From Acidimicrobiia bacterium (lineage in GTDB: Bacteria > Actinomycetota > Acidimicrobiia > Spongiisociales > JAHEDJ01), in contig DATIPS010000022.1 in the NCBI GenBank assembly GCA_035471805.1, positions 1 to 35,427 on the forward strand: a stretch of DNA of 35,427 nucleotides. Direction: 5' to 3'. This document shows positions 7,701 to 15,575 of the stretch, one piece after another. The notes under the pieces were generated by a model. That model had not been told where the DNA came from. It ran no database searches and saw only the letters and a program-made list of their open reading frames with translations. The position numbers were made by a program, and so were the translations under genes. The stretch's first letter is position 1, and each line of letters starts with the position of its first letter.

Positions 7701-8938
7701 GAACGAATCTGGCCTTCTCCATACAACACATATTTCTCAGTGGTGAGCGCCTCGAGGCCCATGGGGCCGCGAACATGCAGCTTCTGGGTCGAGATACCGA
7801 TCTCGGCCCCGAACCCGAACTCCTCACCGTCGGTGAATCGAGTCGACGCGTTCACCATCACGACAGCACTGTCGGTCTCGCGGACAAACCGTTCGGCGGC
7901 TTCGAGATTCGCAGTCACTATGGCCTCGGTATGTCCGCTGGAGAACATCCGAATGTGCTCGACCGCCTCATCGAACGACGCGACCACCTTGACGGCCATC
8001 TTCAGATCCAGGTACTCGGTCGGCCAGTCCTCGTCCGTGGCGGCAACGAGATCGGGAAGGATGGCCCTTGCCGCCGCGTCTCCTCGCAACTCGACTCCGA
8101 AGTCCCTGAGACGCCCGGCGATGACGGGAAGAAACTGGTCCGCCACGTCGCCATGGACGATCAGCTTCTCTGCAGCATTGCACACGCCCGGCCGGTGTGT
8201 CTTGGCGTTGAAAGCGATGTCGGCGGCCATCGAGAGGTCGGCCGAGGCATCGACGTATACATGGCAGTTGCCGGCACCGTCGATGACGAATGGCACGGTC
8301 GCCTGCTCCTCGATGGCCGCGATGAGACCCGGACCACCCCGCGGGACCAGCAGATCTATCCACTCCCTGGCCTGCATCAGGGCAGTTGCCGCCTGCCGGC
8401 TGGTGTCCTGCATCAGTTGAACGGCATCTTCCGGTAATCCGTGCTTTCCGAGTGCAGCCCGAAGGGCACCCGCGATCGCGTTGTTGGACCGAAGGGTGTA
8501 CGACGAGCCGCGCAGGATTGCAGCGTTTCCGGACTTGAAACACAATCCTGCCGCGTCGGCCGTTACGTTTGGCCTGGCCTCGTAGATGATCGCGACGACG
8601 CCCAGGGGCACCCGCATTCTCTGCAAACGAATGCCGTTCACCAACACCCAGCCGCCTGTGAGCGATCCCACCGGGTCGGGCAGCGCAGCCACCGTTCGCA
8701 ACCCGTTGGCGATGGCGACCACTCGTTCTGGGTTGAGAGCCAACCTGTCGAGCAACGCCCCGCTCACTCCCTGAGCACGCGCATCGCCCATGTCGTCGGC
8801 ATTCGCACTCAAGATCTGTTCGACCCTTGCCTCGAGTTCGGCCGCCATCGTGCCCAGAACGCCGGTCTTGGTGGCAGGGTCGAGCGTGGCGAGCAAACGT
8901 GCGGCTCTCTTTGCCTTTTGGCCGATCTGATCAATCAT
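7697..8938 (-). CDS. proA: Gamma-glutamyl phosphate reductase
   Basis: ProA reduces gamma-glutamyl phosphate to glutamate semialdehyde, the second step of proline synthesis. I prefer ATG at 8938 (MIDQIGQKAKRAARLLATLD) over the one ten codons upstream, giving 413 residues, close to the family norm. Recognisable parts are the PLGVVAIIYEARPNVTADAA segment, the KSGNAAILRGSS segment, and the catalytic cysteine C253 in THRPGVCNAAEKLI. The C-terminal FGFGAEIGISTQKLHVRGPM is the standard ProA ending. Its partner proB lies 6.6 kb away, beyond the inverted potassium island. Its upstream side is divergent with trkA, and its downstream side overlaps the MoxR gene by 4 bases. Confidence 0.96.
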   Translation of the reverse strand: MIDQIGQKAKRAARLLATLDPATKTGVLGTMAAELEARVEQILSANADDMGDARAQGVSGALLDRLALNPERVVAIANGLRTVAALPDPVGSLTGGWVLVNGIRLQRMRVPLGVVAIIYEARPNVTADAAGLCFKSGNAAILRGSSYTLRSNNAIAGALRAALGKHGLPEDAVQLMQDTSRQAATALMQAREWIDLLVPRGGPGLIAAIEEQATVPFVIDGAGNCHVYVDASADLSMAADIAFNAKTHRPGVCNAAEKLIVHGDVADQFLPVIAGRLRDFGVELRGDAAARAILPDLVAATDEDWPTEYLDLKMAVKVVASFDEAVEHIRMFSSGHTEAIVTANLEAAERFVRETDSAVVMVNASTRFTDGEEFGFGAEIGISTQKLHVRGPMGLEALTTEKYVLYGEGQIRS

Positions 8939-9023
8939 TCCGGCGGAGTGTAGTTGCGACCGGAGCAAGACGGCCGGGTACTACGCTGTTGAGCCACCTT
9001 CGAGGGGAGGCGCGATCCAGGCA
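8939..9023. promoter_or_regulatory. Divergent proA / trkA intergenic region
   Basis: Only 85 bases separate two divergent starts, so promoters for both transcripts must lie here or overlap the coding ends. Facing trkA, a TTGCGA-like element and a TACTAC-like element about 19 bases apart can be seen, but the match and spacing are poor. A GGGGAGG lies about 12 bases before the trkA ATG. No operator-like palindrome was noticed. Function as a promoter region follows from geometry rather than from a clear motif. Confidence 0.4.
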
Positions 9024-10352
9024 ATGAGAATCGTTATCGTCGGAGCCGGAGCCGTCGGCTCCTATCTAGCCGCGCGGCTCTCCAGCGAGGGCCAGGATGT
9101 GGTCGTCATCGAGAGCGACGAACGCCATGCCGCCCATCTCCAGGAATCGGTTGACGCTCTCGTCATCGTCGGCAACGGCGCCAGTCCCAGCTCACTCGAG
9201 GAAGCCGGAATCCGAAAAGCAGACCTGCTGATTGCCGTCTCCAACTCGGACGGTGCAAATGCCCTGGCTTGTCACACGGCGCGAACAATGGGAGTCAAAC
9301 GGACCGTTGCCCGCATCGAGGACCAGGAGTTGCGCTCCGGATTGCAGGGCCTCGGCGTGGACGTCGTGATCGACCCGGGCGAGATGGCCGCGCGTGAGAT
9401 CGTGGGCCTGCTCGGACACAGCGGGGTTTCGGACCTCGTCGAGTTCGCCAGAGGCAAATTGGTGCTGGTTGGTGGCATCACGCGGAAACACAGTGCGATG
9501 GTCGGCCGGCCTCTGGCCGAACTCCGATCTTCAACCACCTGGGAATGGGTGGTGACGGCGGTCGTCAGGAACGGGGAGACCATCGTCGCACGCGGCGACA
9601 CCGTGATCCAGGAAGGGGATCACGTGCTGGTGATGACGACAACCGAGAACCTCGACCGGGCAGCCGAGTTCATGGGCGTGAATCAGCAGCAGGTACGCCG
9701 CGCAATCATCGTCGGGGCGACCAGGCTGGCCGAACTCACCGCTGATCAACTCCTCCAGGAAGGAGTCGATGTCGTGATGGTCGATGAGGACGCCGACCGC
9801 TGCCGATCCCTGGCCGAACGGCATGATCGGGTCCTGGTGTTGTGCGCCGATCCGACCGATCCTGCCGTCCTGGAGGAGTTGGGCGTGAACGGCAAGGACG
9901 CCGTGGTGGGCCTCTCGGGATGGGATACCGTCAACGCCCTGTCCTGCATGGTGGCCAAAGCGCTCGGCGCAGCCACAACGATCGCCCGGTTCAACCGGAT
10001 CTCCTACGTCGGGCTACTCGGCGGAACCGGCATAGACGCGGCGGTGTCCGCCAGGCTGGCTGCCGCCAACGCCATACTTCGATTCGTGCGACGCGGCCGG
10101 ATCCATTCTGTGGCGACCTTCAAGGACACCGACGCGGAAGCCATCGAGATCGAGGTTGCCGCCAGCAGCCAAGCCGTCGGAAAGGTCGTCAGCGAACTGA
10201 ACCTGAACGCCGGAGCAATCATCGGGGGCATCCACCGGGAAGGCGACGCTCTCGTGCCTCACGGCGGAATCGAAATCCACCCACGCGACCGTCTCATCCT
10301 CTTCGCCCTCCCGTCGGCCATCCACGACGTCGAGAAGCTCTTCACCGGCTGA
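9024..10352 (+). CDS. trkA: Full-length TrkA-type K+ transport regulator (double RCK)
   Basis: The 442-residue protein is two RCK units in tandem, each an NAD-binding RCK_N followed by an RCK_C domain. The first has an intact Rossmann motif GAGAVGSYLA and an acidic residue at the end of strand 2 (VVIESDE). The second begins near residue 230 with IIVGATRLAELTAD, where the glycine-rich motif is degraded (GATRLA for GxGxxG), so it probably binds no nucleotide in the normal way. TrkA is a cytoplasmic gating subunit that assembles on TrkH and senses NAD(H) and ATP. The stop overlaps the trkH start (TGATG), which agrees with a coupled two-subunit system. Confidence 0.94.
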   Translation: MRIVIVGAGAVGSYLAARLSSEGQDVVVIESDERHAAHLQESVDALVIVGNGASPSSLEEAGIRKADLLIAVSNSDGANALACHTARTMGVKRTVARIEDQELRSGLQGLGVDVVIDPGEMAAREIVGLLGHSGVSDLVEFARGKLVLVGGITRKHSAMVGRPLAELRSSTTWEWVVTAVVRNGETIVARGDTVIQEGDHVLVMTTTENLDRAAEFMGVNQQQVRRAIIVGATRLAELTADQLLQEGVDVVMVDEDADRCRSLAERHDRVLVLCADPTDPAVLEELGVNGKDAVVGLSGWDTVNALSCMVAKALGAATTIARFNRISYVGLLGGTGIDAAVSARLAAANAILRFVRRGRIHSVATFKDTDAEAIEIEVAASSQAVGKVVSELNLNAGAIIGGIHREGDALVPHGGIEIHPRDRLILFALPSAIHDVEKLFTG

Positions 10353-11842
10353 TGTCGTCACCAGCCACCGCGGGCGCTGCACAGCAGGACTCGATGGGAC
10401 GCCGATTGTCGTTCATCATCGGGGCGGTGGTGGCGGCGAGCGGATTGGCCATGGTGCCCGCCGCGCTCGTCTCAGCTGGATACCAGGAGTGGGCGGAAGC
10501 CGGTCAGATTCTCGCCGCGGCTGCGGTGACCATCGTGGTCGGACTCTTCGCCTGGCGCATCATCGGAAAGCACGGCGTCCTCACCACCAAGGAGGGCTTC
10601 GCCGCCGTTGGGCTCGCCTGGTTCGTGATGGCTTTCTTCGGAACGCTCCCGTATCTGTTCACCGGATCGATCACCAGTCTCACCGACGCATTCTTCGAGA
10701 CCGCAGCCGGATTCACCACGACGGGCGCCTCGATCATCGCCGATCCTGCCGAGCTGTCCCACGGCGTCCTGATCTGGAGGGCCGGTACCCAATGGTTGGG
10801 CGGAATGGGCGTGATCGTCCTGTCGATTGCCATCCTCCCTCTTCTCGGTGTCGGCGGAGTTCAACTGGCCAGGGCCGAGTCTCCCGGGCCGCAACCCGAC
10901 AGGTTGACACCGCGTTTTCGAGAGACGGCCAAGCGCCTCTGGTGGATATACGTGGCCTTCACCGTGCTCGAGATCCTGATGCTCTGGGCCGGGGACATGA
11001 ATCTGTTTCAGGCGGTGGCCCACTCTTTCACGACGATGTCGACCGGTGGTTTCAGTACGGAAGCAACCTCGATCAGCGGCTTCAGCCCCTACACGCAGTG
11101 GGTCATCACCGCTTTCATGTTCATCGCCGGAGCATCCTTCGCCCTGCACTTCCGCGCCTTGCGAAGACCCGGGGAATACCTCCGCAACGCCGAGTTTCGC
11201 CTCTATGCCCTACTGCTCTTCGTGGCGATCGCGGTCGTCTCGTTCGGAATCTGGACGACGGACATGTGGCATGGATCGTTGCGAGATGCCGCGTTCACGA
11301 CCACTTCGATAATGACTACAACCGGATACGCGACCGCGGACTTCGGGTCCTGGGCACCCGGCCTCCAGATCCTCATCGTCGGACTGATGTTCCTGGGCGG
11401 CAGCTCTGGTTCAACGGCGGGCGGTGTGAAGACTTTCCGCGTCGCCGTCCTCACCCGGGCCGCGGCAGCCGACCTGCGCCGACTCGTCCATCCGCGCTCT
11501 GTTCTCATCACCCGCTTCGGAGGAAAAGCGGTGTCCGACCCGATTGTCGGATCAGTCCAATCCTTCTTCCTGTTCTACATGTTCCTGTTCATGACGGGAA
11601 CGGTTCTCCTCGGCCTCATCGAATCGCGCCTGGGCACCGGCCTGGACCTCATCACTTCGACGTCCGCGGTCGCTTCGAGTCTGGGCAATATCGGGCCCGG
11701 CCTCGGACTGGTCGGCCCAACCTCCAACTTCATGGCCGTTCCGAACGTTGGCAAGTGGCTTCTCTCGTTCCTGATGATTGCCGGTCGCCTCGAGATCTTC
11801 CCCGTGCTCTTGCTGTTCACTCGTGACCTCTGGCGACGGTAG
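10352..11842 (+). CDS. trkH: TrkH-type potassium uptake channel subunit (first copy)
   Basis: The ATG at 10352 overlaps the trkA stop by one base and gives 496 residues; the frame is open upstream but that is a trkA shadow. The four selectivity-filter loops of the SKT superfamily are visible: TTTGAS, TMSTGGFS, TTTGYA, and SSLGNIGPG, each with the conserved glycine. A GGSSGSTAGGVKTFR segment follows the third repeat, as in TrkH family members where it forms the intramembrane gate loop. The chain is strongly hydrophobic with 8 or more predicted spans, and ends RDLWRR in the cytoplasm. It carries K+ (or Na+) inward with TrkA bound below. It is cotranscribed with trkA. Confidence 0.95.
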   Translation: MSSPATAGAAQQDSMGRRLSFIIGAVVAASGLAMVPAALVSAGYQEWAEAGQILAAAAVTIVVGLFAWRIIGKHGVLTTKEGFAAVGLAWFVMAFFGTLPYLFTGSITSLTDAFFETAAGFTTTGASIIADPAELSHGVLIWRAGTQWLGGMGVIVLSIAILPLLGVGGVQLARAESPGPQPDRLTPRFRETAKRLWWIYVAFTVLEILMLWAGDMNLFQAVAHSFTTMSTGGFSTEATSISGFSPYTQWVITAFMFIAGASFALHFRALRRPGEYLRNAEFRLYALLLFVAIAVVSFGIWTTDMWHGSLRDAAFTTTSIMTTTGYATADFGSWAPGLQILIVGLMFLGGSSGSTAGGVKTFRVAVLTRAAAADLRRLVHPRSVLITRFGGKAVSDPIVGSVQSFFLFYMFLFMTGTVLLGLIESRLGTGLDLITSTSAVASSLGNIGPGLGLVGPTSNFMAVPNVGKWLLSFLMIAGRLEIFPVLLLFTRDLWRR

Positions 11843-11935
11843 ACGGAACCACGATTAACCGTTCGCGATTTCCCTGGGTTCCACGGCTGGAGGCCTCCAT
11901 TGCTCGCCGACCAGCTACTCGCGACTCGTTCGTCG

Positions 11936-11941
11936 TATCAT
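11936..11941 (+). promoter_or_regulatory. Candidate -10 element for the second Trk transcript
   Basis: TATCAT (4-5 of 6 matches to the sigma-70 consensus) lies 24 bases before the ATG at 11966, in the 123-base gap after the first trkH. No good -35 element was seen. It would leave a leader of about 18 bases, just enough for GAGGAGAAGGA, the strong ribosome-binding site. The call is weak. Confidence 0.25.
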
Positions 11942-11965
11942 CACGCGGATGAGGAGAAGGAAGTC

Positions 11966-12622
11966 ATGCGAATCGTGATCGCGGGCTGCGGGCGGGTCGG
12001 CGCCAACGTGGCGAAGATGCTGGTCGGAGCCGGGCATGACGTCACGGTCGTCGACCGAAGCGAAGAGGCGCTCGAAACCCTCGGACGCGCCTTCAACGGG
12101 ACCGTCGTTCTCGGGGAAGCATACGATGTCGACACGTTGCGAGAGGCCGGCATCGAACTCGCCGATGTGTTCCTGGCGGTGACGGATTCCGACAACGCCA
12201 ACCTCATGGCAAGCGAGGTGGCCAAAGCCGTATTCGACGTGCCCCGGTCGATCGCACGCCTCTACGACCCTGCCCGCGAAGAGACCTACCACGCTCTCGA
12301 CATTCACCACGTGACCGGGACCAAACTGATCGCCAACGTGCTCTATGAGCAGATCATGGACGAAGAGTTCGCCTTCCACGTCACTTTCCCGAAGGGCGAC
12401 GTCGAAGTGGTCGAGTTCCACCTTTCGGAGGCCGCCGACGGCATGCGGGTGGATCAGCTCGAGATCGACCACGAACTGCGGATAGCCGCCATCCAGCGTG
12501 GTGAGGTGACCGTGATCCCGAAAGACGAGCTGAAGCTGCGCGGCGGCGATCTGGTGGTGGCCGCCGCTCGCGAGGGCGTCCGCAGCCGGATCCACAAGTA
12601 CGTGACCGAGAAAGACCGCTGA
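11966..12622 (+). CDS. Short TrkA-type RCK protein (CeoB-like)
   Basis: ATG at 11966 (MRIVIAGCGRVGANVAKMLV) has GAGGAGAAGGAAG just upstream and gives 218 residues; the longer frame from 11900 lacks this support. The product is one RCK_N with intact GCGRVG and an Asp after strand 2 (VTVVDRSEE), followed by one RCK_C domain ending RIHKYVTEKDR. The length and tandem arrangement match the paired single-RCK TrkA homologues ceoB and ceoC of mycobacteria. It should dimerise or pair with the protein encoded 2 bases downstream to form a gating ring on TrkH. DSDNANLMASEVAKAVF is the standard RCK helix region. Confidence 0.92.
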   Translation: MRIVIAGCGRVGANVAKMLVGAGHDVTVVDRSEEALETLGRAFNGTVVLGEAYDVDTLREAGIELADVFLAVTDSDNANLMASEVAKAVFDVPRSIARLYDPAREETYHALDIHHVTGTKLIANVLYEQIMDEEFAFHVTFPKGDVEVVEFHLSEAADGMRVDQLEIDHELRIAAIQRGEVTVIPKDELKLRGGDLVVAAAREGVRSRIHKYVTEKDR

Positions 12623-12624
12623 TC

Positions 12625-13386
12625 GTGCGAATCGTGATCATCGGAGGCGGAAAGGTCGGCGGGTTCCTCGCCAGACAGCTACGCGAGGCGGGCCACACGA
12701 TCACGGTGATCGAGCTCAATGAGTCGAACGCCGAGGAACTCGCCGCCGACGCGGACGTCCTGTGCCTCCTTGGAGACGGAACCGACGTTGCACTCCTGAG
12801 GAGAGCCGAAACCCAGCGAGCCGACTACCTGCTGGCGCTGACCGGCCGCGACGAAGACAACCTGGTTGCATGCCAGCTCGCCAAAGCTGCCTTCGGAACC
12901 CCGAGGGTGCTTGCCAGGCTCAACGACCCCCGTAACCGTCGCACGTTCGACGCGCTCCAGGTTCCGGTCGTCGGCTTCACCGACGTGGTGGCAAAGGTGA
13001 TCAGCAGCGAACTGGACGTCGGTGAACTGGCGCGCGTTGCCCTGCTCGATCGCGGAGACGTCAGTCTGCTCGAGATCGTCATACCCGATGATCTTCCGCC
13101 CCGCGAGGTCGATTCACTGAGCCTGCCGCCGTCGAGCATCCTCGTCGCGGTTCGCCGGGACGGCGCGGTGCTGGTTCCCGGCCCGGAGACCATGATTCAG
13201 GCCGGGGATCGGGTTCTCGCCGTCACCAGAACAGAGACGGAGGAAGGCGTGAGGGATGCTCTGGTCAGGATGACCCCCGCCTCGGGTCAGAGAGAAGACG
13301 CCAACACCGCAATACTCGAAGGAAAGGGAATCGAGATCTCCGGTGCGCCGGGAACACCGGAAAGCCCGGGTGAGGGAAATGGCTAG
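12625..13386 (+). CDS. Short TrkA-type RCK protein (CeoC-like)
   Basis: The GTG at 12625 follows the previous stop by 2 bases, so translation is probably coupled. The 253-residue product starts with MRIVIIGGGKVGGFLARQLR, an intact Rossmann motif, and has Glu after strand 2 (TVIELNESN), fitting NAD binding. DEDNLVACQLAKAAFGTPRV is the RCK interface helix, and an RCK_C domain follows to about residue 215. The last 30 residues are a polar Gly/Pro/Glu tail absent from the upstream gene. Its final codons overlap the start of the 44-residue membrane protein gene. Together with the preceding gene it resembles the ceoB/ceoC pair. Confidence 0.91.
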   Translation: MRIVIIGGGKVGGFLARQLREAGHTITVIELNESNAEELAADADVLCLLGDGTDVALLRRAETQRADYLLALTGRDEDNLVACQLAKAAFGTPRVLARLNDPRNRRTFDALQVPVVGFTDVVAKVISSELDVGELARVALLDRGDVSLLEIVIPDDLPPREVDSLSLPPSSILVAVRRDGAVLVPGPETMIQAGDRVLAVTRTETEEGVRDALVRMTPASGQREDANTAILEGKGIEISGAPGTPESPGEGNG

Positions 13387-13513
13387 AAGACGGCGGAGGG
13401 CCTACGAGTACGTCGTCGGAGGGTTCGCAGGCGTACTCATCGAGGTCGGAGCACTCGTTGTCCTCAGCCTCACAGCACTGCTGACCGCCCTCATCGTTGC
13501 GTGGATCCTGTGA
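13379..13513 (+). CDS. 44-residue single-span membrane protein in the Trk island
   Basis: A short frame opens at ATG 13379, inside the last codons of the CeoC-like gene, and stops at 13513, one base before the GTG of the second trkH (TGA, A, GTG). The product starts MARRRRRAYEYVVGG, then has about 28 hydrophobic residues and ends LTALLTALIVAWIL. The five arginines predict a cytoplasmic N-terminus and a single membrane span that ends almost at the C-terminus. GAGGGA lies just before the ATG. Position, overlap on both sides and composition suggest a real gene, perhaps an accessory subunit of the adjacent channel as small KdpF-like proteins are for other K+ transporters. I recognise no family. 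Confidence 0.7.
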   Translation: MARRRRRAYEYVVGGFAGVLIEVGALVVLSLTALLTALIVAWIL

Positions 13514-13514
13514 A

Positions 13515-15008
13515 GTGCTGATCCGTCCGCAATCCTCCGACATCAAACTGGTCGGCTTCCAGCTCGGCAGGGTTCTCTATGTTGTCGGAATCGCCGGCAT
13601 AATCCCGCTCGTCTGGGCAATCATCGATCGAGATTGGCATTCCGCCTCCTCGTTCATCTTCATGATCGGTTTGGCACTTGCCATCGCCGCCTCTGTGGAG
13701 AGGTTCCGTCCCAAAGAAGAGCACGCCGGCTGGCATCACGGCATGGTCACAGTCGCGCTCGTGTGGCTGGTGGTCCCGGCCCTCGGCGCCATTCCGCTGG
13801 CGCTGAGCCGCCACTACGGCCGCCCGCTGGACGCCTTCTTCGATGCGATGAGCGGCGTCACAACCACCGGCCTGGCCTTGATTCAGGATGTTGATCACCT
13901 CGCCTCCTCGATCAACGTGTGGCGAAGCGCCCTGCAGTTCCTCGGCGGCCAGGGGATCGTTCTGGCGGCCCTGATGTTCTTCGGTGGAGGCGGCGTACTG
14001 GCGCTCTACCACGGTGAGGCTCGGGACGAGCGCATCTTCCCCTCGGTTGGCTCGACGGCTCGCTTCATCTGGTCGGTCAGCCTCTTCCATGCCGTGTTCG
14101 GCATCACCGCACTGTGGGCCGTGGGATCGTTCATCCTGGGGTTTCATCCGATGCGTTCGCTTCTGCATGCGATAACCATCTTCATGTCGGCCTTCGATAC
14201 CGGAGGATTCGCCCCGATGAGCACGAGCATCGGCTACTACCACTCGGTGACCTACGAGTCCGTGATCGGGGTTCTGATGGTGGCCGGGGCATTGTCGTTC
14301 GGCGCCCATTACGCGCTGTGGAGAGGGCCCCGCAACCTGCTGCGCAACCTGGAAGCCCGCACGATCCTCACGACTTTCGCCGGGACCCTCATCATCGCGC
14401 TGTTCGGCCTCGCAGCTACCGGGTTGTACACGGACGGACTCTCTCTCGGTCGACAGGGGTTCTTCCAACTCCTCTCCGCACATACGGGTACCGGCTTTTC
14501 GACCGTGCCGCCGGCGGACCTGATCCGATGGAGTGGTCTCGCCTTCGGAGGAATCACGATTGCCATGGCTCTGGGAGGAATGGGTTCATCCACCGCAGGA
14601 GGGGTCAAGGCTCTGAGGATCGGCCTCACGGTGCGTTCTCTGTGGAATACCGTCAAGGAAGCTCTGCTTCCCGAAGGGTCGGTCATCTCTAATCGCTACT
14701 CGCAGGGAAGCCCCAAGGTGCTGCATCCGGAACTGGCCCAGTCGGTCATGACGATCTCCCTTCTCTACGTCGGCCTGTACCTCCTGGGAACAGCAGTCGG
14801 GATCGCATACGGTGTGCCGCTCCAGCAGGCCATGTTCGAGTCGGTGAGTGCAGGGGCCTCCGTCGGCCTATCGGTAGGAGTTGTGGACCCGACGATGCCG
14901 GTCATCCTGGAACTGGTCTACGTTCTACAGATGTGGATCGGCCGCCTCGAGTTCGTCGCCGTGTTCGCCCTCGTCGGGTTCGTCGTCAGCTGGGTGGTAG
15001 GCGAATGA
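13515..15008 (+). CDS. trkH: TrkH-type potassium uptake channel subunit (second copy)
   Basis: I take GTG at 13515 (VLIRPQSSDIKLVGFQLGRV), immediately after the small membrane gene, giving 497 residues; an upstream TTG would place six codons inside that gene. Filter loops are VTTTGLA, FDTGGFA, HTGTGFST and SVGLSVG, each with the key glycine, in a chain of 8 or more spans. GGMGSSTAGGVKALR follows the third filter, as in the first copy. The fourth loop (GASVGLSVG) differs from that copy (SSLGNIGPG), so the two channels are not recent duplicates. It is presumably gated by the CeoB/CeoC-like pair. Its stop overlaps the next start (ATGA). Confidence 0.94.
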   Translation: MLIRPQSSDIKLVGFQLGRVLYVVGIAGIIPLVWAIIDRDWHSASSFIFMIGLALAIAASVERFRPKEEHAGWHHGMVTVALVWLVVPALGAIPLALSRHYGRPLDAFFDAMSGVTTTGLALIQDVDHLASSINVWRSALQFLGGQGIVLAALMFFGGGGVLALYHGEARDERIFPSVGSTARFIWSVSLFHAVFGITALWAVGSFILGFHPMRSLLHAITIFMSAFDTGGFAPMSTSIGYYHSVTYESVIGVLMVAGALSFGAHYALWRGPRNLLRNLEARTILTTFAGTLIIALFGLAATGLYTDGLSLGRQGFFQLLSAHTGTGFSTVPPADLIRWSGLAFGGITIAMALGGMGSSTAGGVKALRIGLTVRSLWNTVKEALLPEGSVISNRYSQGSPKVLHPELAQSVMTISLLYVGLYLLGTAVGIAYGVPLQQAMFESVSAGASVGLSVGVVDPTMPVILELVYVLQMWIGRLEFVAVFALVGFVVSWVVGE

Positions 15009-15559
15009 GGGTGTGCATGATCCTGACCTCCGTCGCAATGCTGCTGGTCGGACCGGCACTCCCGTCAGCCGCAACCGAAGTATCAGATCTACTGTCGGAT
15101 CCGGAGTCATGGGCGGGCAAGGTCGTAGAGGTCAGCGGCGAGATCGTCGGTGACTACGGACGGCACTCCGGCTCCTTCTGGCTACAGCTGAACGACGACG
15201 CCTATGCCGTGGAGCCGCTGCTCGAGACGGGACGCCTGGCAGGGTCGAATATCGGCCTCACCCTCCGCGTCCCACCCGAACTGTTCGAAGAGATCGCAGC
15301 AGCAGAGCAACCTGGTGGATACCGGTGGCGCGGGCCGATTCTCAAGGTCGTCGGCGAGTATCGCTACCACGACCCCGATCGCAGCGGTGAGACGTACATC
15401 GCAGTGACTGCCCTCGAAATCGTCGAATCGGGGCGGCACCTGCCCTCAGAGGCAACGGGACCGTTGGGAATGGTCGGAGTGATTCTGGCAGTAGGTGCCG
15501 CAACTGTGCTGGCGCGGCACGCACGACAGCGCAGACGCGAATGGCGGCTCGAGGACTAG
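15005..15559 (+). CDS. Exported OB-fold-like protein with C-terminal membrane anchor
   Basis: The ATG at 15005 overlaps the trkH stop by 4 bases; the product is 184 residues. Residues 1-23 look like a signal peptide (MRVCMILTSVAMLLVGPALP). Residues 27-135 form alternating short strands with DPESWAGKVVEVSGEIVGDY, GSFWLQLNDD and ILKVVGEYRYHD, a pattern like OB-fold (tRNA_anti-like) domains. Residues 152-168 form a second hydrophobic span (MVGVILAVGAATVLARH) followed by the basic tail ARQRRREW. The protein would thus sit on the outer face of the membrane with a small cytoplasmic tail. Function is unknown; the tight coupling hints at a role with the channel. The gene is the last of the plus-strand block. 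Confidence 0.82.
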   Translation: MRVCMILTSVAMLLVGPALPSAATEVSDLLSDPESWAGKVVEVSGEIVGDYGRHSGSFWLQLNDDAYAVEPLLETGRLAGSNIGLTLRVPPELFEEIAAAEQPGGYRWRGPILKVVGEYRYHDPDRSGETYIAVTALEIVESGRHLPSEATGPLGMVGVILAVGAATVLARHARQRRREWRLED

Positions 15560-15575
15560 CCGAAAACTGATTGCC

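Noticed and set aside
7056-8420. 454-residue plus-strand frame
   Set aside because: It lies antisense to the clear MoxR and proA genes, has no domain, and its composition is that of a high-GC shadow frame.
9842-10351. N-terminal extension of the first TrkH frame by 170 residues
   Set aside because: The extension is a +1 shadow of trkA, rich in Arg and Pro; the ATG at 10352 overlaps the trkA stop and fits the family length.
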